A stretch of DNA of 20,636 nt, from assembly GCA_029856295.1 (NCBI GenBank), contig JAHQWS010000280.1:1-20636 (forward strand), written 5' to 3'. The position numbers and the translations under genes were made by a program. The stretch is from Promethearchaeia archaeon. Its GTDB lineage: Archaea; Asgardarchaeota; Lokiarchaeia; Sigyniarchaeales; SOKP01. Of the stretch, positions 1 through 6,751 are shown one piece after another (positions within the stretch are counted from its first letter, which is position 1; each line of letters begins with the position of its first letter). Below the pieces are notes generated by a model. It searched no databases. It saw nothing but the letters and a program-made list of their open reading frames with translations, and was not told the DNA's origin.

Positions 1-52
1 ATTTATTAACTATATCTAATAATTGATAAAAATTAATACTTCCGAGTTTAAT

Positions 53-1570
53 TTAGGTTGGAGCAATCCTTTTAGGATATCTGCTTTGAGCTTTCAGGTT
101 TTCATGGAATAATTGTTCAACTAATTGATACCGTAGTTCTTTATGGGTGTGCCATAAATTATTTACTTCATTTGGATCATTTTTACGAGAATATAGGTCG
201 CCGTACCCTTTCAAATTCTCATAGAGTGTTAATTTATATTCGTCAGTGACCAAATGTCTTAATCTTATGTTGACTCCTTTGCGTAAGAATGGAAATTCTT
301 CATCTTCCTCAATTAAACAACTGTCTCTTACCTTAGTACTCGGATCTTTTAACACAGAAGTAAGATCAATACCCTGCATATCCGGAGGATGAAATCTTTT
401 CCTAATACCAAGTAGATTTAATATGGTTTTTGGGATATCAATTGAACTTGCGAGAGACTCAGAAACACCTGGCTTTGTGAGCCCTGGAACTTTCCATAAT
501 AAAGGAACATTTAATATGCCTTTAAAGGGGCATGGTCCCTTGAGAAGCATTCCGTGATCCCCCATTAAGTCCCCATGATCGCTAGTATAGATGACCATTG
601 TATTATCTGCTAATCCAAGCTTTTCTAAGGAAGCTAAGATTTTACCGACTCCGTTGTCAATCATTGCGATGGAACCGTAAGTTAATGCTATGAAATCCCT
701 GACTTCTTCTTCCGTTGATTCCCTCAACAATGCTCCTCTAAAAGCAGGATTTTTTAAGAGTGGTCCTAAAAATTTGTGCGTCACCAAATTCTTTAAATCG
801 TGAAAATTAGCAGGAAGCTCAATATCTTCAGGTTTATACATGTCCTTATATCTTCCAGGAGGGCACACAGGATGATGGGGATCGGGAATTGAACAATGTA
901 AAAAGAAAGGTTTTTCTCCATAATCAGCTTTCACATATCTTTCAAAAAAAGAAATTGTTCTTTCTGTCATGTATGTAGTTGGATAAAGTTCCTCAGGTAA
1001 GATAGTATCATAATAAGGAAGATTAAAAAAGTTCCGGAATTTTTCTTTTATCGGATCAATATATTGGGGACCTTTTTCTTCCAACCAATCAAAATAATGC
1101 CCTGCGCAAAGATCACCATGACCTACTACCATTTCGACCTCATCAAAACCATAATAAGGTATAGGAAGGCTTTCTTTCATTTTTTTCCGATATATTATCC
1201 AAGGCCCAATAGCCTCCGCTGAGATAGATGTTTTATCAAATCCTCGAGCCCAATATTGAAAATGCAATTTCCCAATGCTTATTGTATGAAATCCATTATT
1301 TCGTAGAGTATCAGTAATAGTAGGTACTTTTAACGGTAAATTTATTCCATTGCTTCTGACACCGTGCATATTTGGATATAGCCCTGTAAGAATGGTGGCT
1401 CTGTTAGGCATACACATTGGATTTGTGCAAAAAGCACTCGTAAATCTTACACTCTCACTTGCCAATCTATCAAGATTAGGTGTCTTCAATATTGGATTGC
1501 CAGCACAGCCGAGATGATCAGCACGGTGTTGATCGGTAATTATAAATAATACATTCATATGTTCACTCAT
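53..1570 (-). CDS. Sulfatase (alkaline phosphatase superfamily, choline-sulfatase/phosphonate-monoester-hydrolase-like), paralogue A
   Basis: Hydrolyses a sulfate (possibly phosphonate or phosphate) monoester. Numbered from the ATG at 1570 (505 aa), the N-terminal metal motif reads FIITDQ with D13. The formylglycine signature is C53-M-P-N-R57, the C-x-P-x-R form that needs Cys-to-formylglycine conversion. The second metal motif is D331-H332 in TSDHGD. Length is normal for the family. A TTG nine bases upstream (1579) is in frame, but the ATG is preferred: the paralogue at 3695 begins with the same MSE-x-MNVLFI and a TTGAT ribosome-binding-like motif sits 4 nt before it. No signal peptide or membrane segment is visible, so it should act in the cytoplasm. 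It is divergent from the HTH/4Fe-4S gene. No maturase for formylglycine lies in the window. The family call is firm; the substrate cannot be read from sequence. Confidence 0.93.
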   Translation of the reverse strand: MSEHMNVLFIITDQHRADHLGCAGNPILKTPNLDRLASESVRFTSAFCTNPMCMPNRATILTGLYPNMHGVRSNGINLPLKVPTITDTLRNNGFHTISIGKLHFQYWARGFDKTSISAEAIGPWIIYRKKMKESLPIPYYGFDEVEMVVGHGDLCAGHYFDWLEEKGPQYIDPIKEKFRNFFNLPYYDTILPEELYPTTYMTERTISFFERYVKADYGEKPFFLHCSIPDPHHPVCPPGRYKDMYKPEDIELPANFHDLKNLVTHKFLGPLLKNPAFRGALLRESTEEEVRDFIALTYGSIAMIDNGVGKILASLEKLGLADNTMVIYTSDHGDLMGDHGMLLKGPCPFKGILNVPLLWKVPGLTKPGVSESLASSIDIPKTILNLLGIRKRFHPPDMQGIDLTSVLKDPSTKVRDSCLIEEDEEFPFLRKGVNIRLRHLVTDEYKLTLYENLKGYGDLYSRKNDPNEVNNLWHTHKELRYQLVEQLFHENLKAQSRYPKRIAPT

Positions 1571-1592
1571 AATAATCAATTTGCTAAAGAAT

Positions 1593-1610
1593 AATAAAAA
1601 GATTTTTATT
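1593..1610. promoter_or_regulatory. AT-rich palindrome in the divergent intergenic region
   Basis: Perfect inverted repeat, AATAAAAA then GA then TTTTTATT, 23-40 nt upstream of the minus-strand sulfatase start. That is where a promoter or operator for this gene would lie. The rest of 1571-1792 is AT-rich, with AAGCTT recurring near 1645, 1671 and 1689 and a possible TATA element (ATATTATTTAA) near 1736-1746 for the plus-strand gene. AT-rich palindromes arise easily by chance here, so the functional call is weak. Confidence 0.25.
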
Positions 1611-1782
1611 ACTAATAAGTGATTTTACATTTTTTGATATTTTCAAGCTTTCTTCTCTTTTTTCTTAAAAAAGCTTTACATTAGTGACAAGCTTAAAAAA
1701 TTAATTATGATTCTTAAGCAATAACTTGATAACAGATATTATTTAACGAATCATTATCTTAGAAGAAAAGAAAATTAAAGGA

Positions 1783-1788
1783 AGTGAA
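1783..1788 (+). promoter_or_regulatory. Ribosome binding site pointing to a non-AUG (ATT) start at 1793
   Basis: AGTGAA, inside GGAAGTGAA, resembles the GGTGAT consensus and lies 4 nt before ATT at 1793. The same motif and spacing occur elsewhere in the window: GTTGAT plus 4 nt before ATG 10196, and GTTGAT plus 5 nt before ATG 3695. The in-frame ATG at 1841 has no such motif. This site argues that translation of the HTH/4Fe-4S gene starts 16 codons earlier. Confidence 0.5.
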
Positions 1789-1840
1789 TTAAATTACATC
1801 AGCTGAACCCGAAGATCCATATGAAATAATATTAAGAAAA

Positions 1841-2911
1841 ATGAGAAGGTATCCGAGTGATATCCCCATTACTGGAGGGAAAATTTCAGACTCTTTTCGG
1901 GAGTATATCAAACTCCTTTTCACACCCGAAGAAGCAGAGATTGCCCAGCATCTAGAGACCAGACCATTATCGGCTGGCACTATAGCTAAGAAGATTGGAA
2001 AAAGCTTAAAAGAAACCAGAGAAATTTTAAACGATATGACAGATAAAGGTATTATACAAGATATTGGGGGGTACTCATATTTTATTGCCATGGCTCATCT
2101 TTTAAACATCGGATTTAAATATTCAAAATCATTAGAGAGGCTTGGAAAAAAAGGAGCAGAATTATACCAACATTTTTTCATTGATGAAAAATTTTACAAG
2201 CGTTATGAATCGTCCGATGCAGGCACTTCAATAACAAGGGTCGTTCCTATAAATTCATCGATTGATCATAAATCTGAAATTTTAAATTATGAGGAAATAC
2301 ATCGGATTTTTGATGATTGTAAAGGTCCAATCGTAGTTACAGACTGTCCTTGTCGGAATCGGACGGAGATTTTAGGCATTCGAGAGTGTAAAGACAAATA
2401 TCCTATTGAAGAATCTTGTTTTCAATTAGGATTGTTTGGAAAATATTTTATCAGACGGGGAGAAGGAAAGGAATTATCACTTGAAGAAGCACATCAATTA
2501 GTAGATAAATATGCAAAATTAGGTTTGATTTTTACAACTGAGAATGTGAAAGATCCCAATCATTTCGTAATTTGCTGTTGTTGCGCATGTTGTTGTGCCC
2601 TTTTAAGGGGAATGACTCGTTTTGAGGATAAAAATGAACATTGTGTTGCTAAATCCAATTATATCTCTAAAGTGGATCAAGATACATGTAAGGGATGTGG
2701 TTTGTGCGCAGAAAGATGTTCTTTTAAAGCTATTACCGTTGAAAATGAGAGAGCATCTGTAGATCCCAATAAATGCTATGGATGTGGAGTTTGTGCTGTA
2801 ACATGCCCTACCGGAGCGATCAAATTATACCGAGAGGAGCAATCGCAAATTCCTGAAAATCATTTGAAGCTTATGGGCAAAATTTTTCAAGAAAATAGAT
2901 CTGCCCAGTAA
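1841..2911 (+). CDS. Winged-HTH and 4Fe-4S dicluster ferredoxin-domain protein
   Basis: Residues about 25-75 form a winged-helix-like segment (AEIAQHLETRPLS then TIAKKIGKS). A central cysteine-rich domain follows, with CPCRNR near residue 168 and an unusual run of seven cysteines in eight positions (245-252). The C-terminus has two ferredoxin motifs, C283-x2-C-x2-C-x3-C and C312-x2-C-x2-C-x3-C, each ready for a 4Fe-4S cluster. Such proteins are usually annotated as ferredoxin or 4Fe-4S binding protein; an electron-transfer or redox-sensing role is inference. The coordinates use the first ATG. An in-frame extension to ATT 1793 is open, encodes plausible protein (PEDPYEIILRKM) and carries the only good ribosome binding site, so the real protein may be 372 aa. 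It is divergent from the sulfatase and about 50 nt before the next gene. Confidence 0.85.
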   Translation: MRRYPSDIPITGGKISDSFREYIKLLFTPEEAEIAQHLETRPLSAGTIAKKIGKSLKETREILNDMTDKGIIQDIGGYSYFIAMAHLLNIGFKYSKSLERLGKKGAELYQHFFIDEKFYKRYESSDAGTSITRVVPINSSIDHKSEILNYEEIHRIFDDCKGPIVVTDCPCRNRTEILGIRECKDKYPIEESCFQLGLFGKYFIRRGEGKELSLEEAHQLVDKYAKLGLIFTTENVKDPNHFVICCCCACCCALLRGMTRFEDKNEHCVAKSNYISKVDQDTCKGCGLCAERCSFKAITVENERASVDPNKCYGCGVCAVTCPTGAIKLYREEQSQIPENHLKLMGKIFQENRSAQ

Positions 2912-2961
2912 TTTAACAATTACATTTCAATTTATTATTTTAAAAAAGGTGTTTAGACTTT

Positions 2962-3654
2962 TTGGAAATATTTGACCAAATCGAAGAAAAATATGTAGAA
3001 GGTTATAATGGAGTAAAGTTACATACCATTATTATTGGAACTGGAGAACCTATTATGTTGTTACATGGATTCCTTGACTTTTGGGAATCCAAAAGTCTTG
3101 TGGGCCATGATTGGGGTGGAGCTATCAGTTGGGCTTTTGGTTATAAATATCCCGAACTATTAAAGAAGCTTGTTATAATCAATGCACCACATCCAAAAAT
3201 ATTTAGGAAGAAAATTGAAAAAAACGCAAAACAAAGAAGATCGAGTGGTTATATTTTTCAATTATTAAAACCTGGTGGAGAGCAAAGTCTGCTAAAAAAC
3301 GACATGATGGGTTTAAAGGCTGCTGTTTTTGGAACTACCCGGAAGAAAAATGCTTTTACCGAAGAAGATAAGCAAAAATATATTGAATCATGGTCTCAAC
3401 CAGATTCAATCTTATGTGGTGTGAACTATTATAGGGCTAACAGAACTATCGAACAATCTTCAGGAATTATTGATGTCCCTACTTTAGTGATTCATGGAAT
3501 GAAAGACAATTTTGTGAGGTCCATTGTTCTTGAAGGATTACCAGAGTTTGTAAAGAATTTACAAATAGTAAAAGCGGAGAAGAGCTCTCACTGGGTTATG
3601 CACGATGAACCAGAGTTAGTTGCTTCAAGTATTAAGGACTTTATTAATGATTAA
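2962..3654 (+). CDS. Alpha/beta hydrolase (epoxide-hydrolase/dehalogenase-like) with internal deletion
   Basis: Residues seen: the oxyanion HGF motif followed by LDFWES, the nucleophile elbow GHDWGG (Asp nucleophile, as in epoxide hydrolases and haloalkane dehalogenases), a late acid in HGMKDNF, and a catalytic His in SSHWVMHDEP. In intact relatives roughly 55-60 residues separate HGFPDFW from LVGHDWGG. Here only about five remain, so strand 4 and neighbouring helices of the core fold are missing although the frame is kept. Length is 230 aa against about 290 usual. The start is a TTG at 2962 with GGTGTT eight nt upstream; no ATG is available. The deletion coincides with a perfect hairpin at 3076-3097. 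The product is probably misfolded and the gene may be a decaying or misassembled copy. The next gene (a sulfatase) begins 40 nt downstream. Confidence 0.75.
   Translation: MEIFDQIEEKYVEGYNGVKLHTIIIGTGEPIMLLHGFLDFWESKSLVGHDWGGAISWAFGYKYPELLKKLVIINAPHPKIFRKKIEKNAKQRRSSGYIFQLLKPGGEQSLLKNDMMGLKAAVFGTTRKKNAFTEEDKQKYIESWSQPDSILCGVNYYRANRTIEQSSGIIDVPTLVIHGMKDNFVRSIVLEGLPEFVKNLQIVKAEKSSHWVMHDEPELVASSIKDFIND
3076..3097. repeat. Perfect 9-bp inverted repeat at the hydrolase deletion junction
   Basis: GACTTTTGG, loop GAAT, CCAAAAGTC. It encodes the junction residues DFWESKS exactly where the family's expected 55-60 residue segment is absent. An overlapping second inverted repeat pairs GGATTCC (3068-3074) with GGAATCC (3084-3090). 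Such a hairpin could promote deletion by replication slippage, or be its scar. Confidence 0.7.
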
Positions 3655-3694
3655 AATCAAAAAAATAGATATTGATAATAAAAGTTGATATAGC

Positions 3695-5197
3695 ATGAGT
3701 GAAAAAATGAATGTGTTATTCATAATTACCGATCAGCAGCGAGCCGATCACCTCAGCTGTGCGGGAAATTCCATTTTAAAAACCCCACACATCGACAGTA
3801 TTGCTAATAATGGAATAAGATTTACGAAATATTTTTGTGCTACTCCCATTTGTATGCCAAACAGAGCAAATTTTTTTACAGGCTCATATCCAAGTGTTCA
3901 TGGTACTCGATCAAATGGGATTAATTTAAATCCAGAGGTCCCAACGATCTCTGAAATATTAAAAAATCAAGGTTATCACACAATCTCAGTAGGAAAAATG
4001 CATTTTAATTTCTATGCGTTTCCTTATAAGAAGAAAAAAGACCATTCTTTAGAAGTTATTCCGTATTGGATGTCAGGGAAGTTAAAATCGCCATTTCCTA
4101 CCCCATATTATGGTTTCGATGAGGTAAAGCTTACGGTAGGTCATGGCGATGTTTGCGCAGGACACTATATTGAATGGTTAGAAGAGAAAAACTATAAAAA
4201 ACTGGATTTTTTAAAAAATCGACTAATTGCGATATATGAAAATTATTATGAGACTGTATTACCGGAGGAATTGTATCCTTCAGCGTATATAACAGATCAA
4301 ACAGTAGAATTCCTTGAACGCCATTCAGAAGGAAAAAATGGAGATAAACCCTTTTTCCTGCATTGTTCGTATAATGATCCGCATCATCCTGTATGTCCAC
4401 CAGGCAGATATAAAGACAAGTATAAACCTGACGATATTGAATTGCCATCGAATTTTGAAGACGGTGAAAACCTCCTTAATCATAAATTTTTAGGAGAAAT
4501 ATTAAGAGATTCCCGCTTCCCGCACCTTCTTCCTCAGAAAGTTGACGAGGATGTAGCAAAGAACTTCACTGCACTTACATACGGTTCTATAACCATGATT
4601 GACGATGGAGTTGGGAAAATTCTTAAGACGTTAGAAAAAACTGGAATGGCAGACAATACAATGGTCATTTTTACCAGCGACCATGGAGATTATTGTGGAG
4701 ATCACGGGCTTATTTTGAAAGGACCTGCCCATTATCGCAGTATTATAAATATGCCCTTGTTGTGGAAAGTGCCGGGGGTGACAAAATCTGGAGTTTCTGA
4801 TTCTCTTATAAATACTGTTGATCTTCCAAAAACAATTTTAAACATATTAGGTGTAAAAGAAAAATTTCATCCCGAAGCATTTCAAGGATATGATATAACA
4901 CCGGTATTGAATGATCCAAATAAGAAGGTAAGAGAGAGAGTTCTTATTGAACATGACGAAGAAATAGCATCTGACAGAATTTTTAGAGTGAGAACTCTGG
5001 TAACAGAAACGCATCGATTATCACTTTATGATGGTCATGATAATATTGGAGATATCTTCGATTACGAAAGCGATCCTTCTGAAATTGATAATTTATGGTC
5101 AAAAAATCGAGATCTAAAAAATGAACTTGTTGAGGAACAGCTGAGAGAAATTATACGAATCCGACCCCGTTTACCTAAAAGGGACGCATATAATTGA
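3695..5197 (+). CDS. Sulfatase (choline-sulfatase/phosphonate-monoester-hydrolase-like), paralogue B
   Basis: Full-length paralogue of the sulfatase at 53-1570, alignable end to end. It starts MSEKMNVLFIITDQ, with formylglycine signature C53-M-P-N-R57 and metal motif D329-H330 in TSDHGD. Both copies also share the segments VGHGDVCAGHY (VGHGDLCAGHY in A) and DPHHPVCPPGRYKD, which suggests a common active-site frame. They differ after the LKGP segment (PCPFKG in A, PAHYRS in B), a place where substrate contacts are expected, so specificity may have diverged. 500 aa is normal for the family. No signal peptide is seen, so the enzyme should be cytoplasmic. GTTGAT lies 5 nt before the ATG. It follows the hydrolase by 40 nt and precedes the symporter by 87 nt, with that gene's own promoter between. 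Confidence 0.94.
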   Translation: MSEKMNVLFIITDQQRADHLSCAGNSILKTPHIDSIANNGIRFTKYFCATPICMPNRANFFTGSYPSVHGTRSNGINLNPEVPTISEILKNQGYHTISVGKMHFNFYAFPYKKKKDHSLEVIPYWMSGKLKSPFPTPYYGFDEVKLTVGHGDVCAGHYIEWLEEKNYKKLDFLKNRLIAIYENYYETVLPEELYPSAYITDQTVEFLERHSEGKNGDKPFFLHCSYNDPHHPVCPPGRYKDKYKPDDIELPSNFEDGENLLNHKFLGEILRDSRFPHLLPQKVDEDVAKNFTALTYGSITMIDDGVGKILKTLEKTGMADNTMVIFTSDHGDYCGDHGLILKGPAHYRSIINMPLLWKVPGVTKSGVSDSLINTVDLPKTILNILGVKEKFHPEAFQGYDITPVLNDPNKKVRERVLIEHDEEIASDRIFRVRTLVTETHRLSLYDGHDNIGDIFDYESDPSEIDNLWSKNRDLKNELVEEQLREIIRIRPRLPKRDAYN

Positions 5198-5224
5198 AGC
5201 TGAAATTAAAGATAATTTTTTTTA

Positions 5225-5243
5225 AAAAGCTTATATAGCTTTT
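5225..5243 (+). promoter_or_regulatory. TATA element embedded in an inverted repeat upstream of the symporter
   Basis: AAAAGCT, spacer TATAT, AGCTTTT: a perfect 7-bp inverted repeat whose centre is TTATATAG, a good archaeal TATA box preceded by a purine-rich BRE-like stretch. It lies 42-60 nt before the symporter ATG (5285), so transcription would start near 5257-5260 and leave a short leader. A repressor bound to the repeat would block TBP, so this may be a combined promoter and operator. Confidence 0.5.
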
Positions 5244-5284
5244 AATCAAATTGTAATAAGGAATAAAAAAAATAAGTTGGATTT

Positions 5285-6691
5285 ATGATGAAAGACGAAA
5301 ATGGAATAGAAACAGATGAATGGGAGATATCATCCACAAATAAAATGATATCATATGGCTTTGGTTATCTTATTATCAATTATTTATTAACCGCCTATTC
5401 TGCTTTAGTTTTTTACTTTTATGAGGTCGAAATTGGCTTACCAGTTGCTTTAGTAGGAATCGCCTTTATAATCTTTGCGTTATGGAATATGATAAATGAC
5501 CCTCTATTGGGTTATCTAACTGATAAGCCTTTAAAATGGACGAGAAAATGGGGAATGCGGGCGCCTTGGATTGTGATTTCTAGTATTCCAATATTAATCT
5601 GTTATTTCATGATTTTTACTACTCCAGATGTTAGTCCCGAGAATATTTTGATTGTTTTTTTATATATGGTAATAATTACTTGTTTGTTCGATACTTTTTT
5701 CTCAATCTATAATGACCATATCTACGGCGGATTTACTAACCAGTTTCGTTCTGAATATGAACGTAGAAAAGGATTTGCAATAATTGTAATTGTAGCGGCT
5801 TTTGGTATGGCATTCATGCGTGTTATCCCTCCACTTTTTATTAAATACGGTGATAAAAGCTCGTTCGTTAGAGCTGCCTCTATTGTGGTCGTCTTTTTGG
5901 TGATTTTCAATATAATTCTCTTTTTTGGTATAAAAGAGTCTGAACAGTTAAAAGAGATGTTTATACGGGGATATGAAACATCAACAGATAAATCCTTTTT
6001 TAAAACCATGAAATTAGCCTTTAAACATAAGAATTTTGTGATCATTCTCATTGCTTACACAATAATCATATCAGCACAAACTTTATTGAATGCATCTCAA
6101 ATCTATTTTGTTAAGGATGTTTTAGGAGTACCTTATACTTACGTAATATTTATTAATTTAGCTGGCATTGCGGGCGTTGTTATCAGCATTCCATTTTGGT
6201 ATAATTTTACTCGTAAGTTTGGATTCAAAAAAACATTAGTTTTATGCTTATTCTTATCGGGTATTGCTTACTTACCTACATTATGGATAACAACATTAGA
6301 GGAAAGAATCATATATACTTTCATAGGTGGCATACCTTACGCAGGATATACTATAGTAATTATGCCATTGGCGGCAGATACAATGGATGATGTTGCCTTG
6401 ACGTTGGGACGGCGAGCTGAAGGTGCGCTAGCAGGAGTCCGGATGTTTTTCTATCGTGTTGCCTTCCTCATCCAAGGAGTTGTGATAACAGTCATTCACA
6501 TTCTTACGGCATATAATCCCGATCCTCATGCCACTCAGACCCCCTTGGCCATATGGGGTATTCGAGTTCATGCTGGGTTAATTCCTGCCATATTGATGAT
6601 AGTGATGGCTCTTATTGTATATAAGTGGTACGATTTAACTGGAGAAAGAAAAGAAAACATGCTTAAAGAATTAAAAGCAAAAGGGTTATGA
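5285..6691 (+). CDS. GPH-family (MelB-like) sugar:cation symporter, MFS superfamily
   Basis: 468-aa polytopic membrane protein with about 12 hydrophobic segments. The family signature is WNMINDPLLGYLTDK (67-81) followed by WGMRAPWI (89-96), matching the loop 2-3 region of glycoside-pentoside-hexuronide:cation symporters. It should import a small glycoside, hexuronide or similar compound with a cation. In E. coli MelB two helix-II aspartates (55 and 59) hold Na+. Here the equivalents are N68 and D72, so one acidic ligand is lost and coupling may be to H+ or altered. It lies between a cytoplasmic sulfatase and the Mo/W enzyme, which suggests it brings in their substrate. The start is the first of two adjacent ATGs; either could be used. 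Confidence 0.9.
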   Translation: MMKDENGIETDEWEISSTNKMISYGFGYLIINYLLTAYSALVFYFYEVEIGLPVALVGIAFIIFALWNMINDPLLGYLTDKPLKWTRKWGMRAPWIVISSIPILICYFMIFTTPDVSPENILIVFLYMVIITCLFDTFFSIYNDHIYGGFTNQFRSEYERRKGFAIIVIVAAFGMAFMRVIPPLFIKYGDKSSFVRAASIVVVFLVIFNIILFFGIKESEQLKEMFIRGYETSTDKSFFKTMKLAFKHKNFVIILIAYTIIISAQTLLNASQIYFVKDVLGVPYTYVIFINLAGIAGVVISIPFWYNFTRKFGFKKTLVLCLFLSGIAYLPTLWITTLEERIIYTFIGGIPYAGYTIVIMPLAADTMDDVALTLGRRAEGALAGVRMFFYRVAFLIQGVVITVIHILTAYNPDPHATQTPLAIWGIRVHAGLIPAILMIVMALIVYKWYDLTGERKENMLKELKAKGL

Positions 6692-6751
6692 TTCTTAAAT
6701 ATTAAAAACCTAAGAAAAATAGTTTTTATACTTAATTAAGGTAATGAAAGA

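Noticed and set aside
1571..1579. In-frame TTG start at 1579 for the first sulfatase
   Set aside because: The ATG at 1570 matches the start of the paralogue at 3695 and has better ribosome-binding spacing.
1640..1700. Three AAGCTT sites in the divergent intergenic region as a possible regulatory array
   Set aside because: Spacing is irregular and flanks differ; in AT-rich DNA this is weak evidence by itself.
1789..2091. 100-codon open frame on the minus strand
   Set aside because: Antisense to the HTH region of the 4Fe-4S protein; hydrophobic by chance.
4131..4448. 105-codon open frame on the minus strand
   Set aside because: Lies wholly within the second sulfatase, antisense, without recognisable features.
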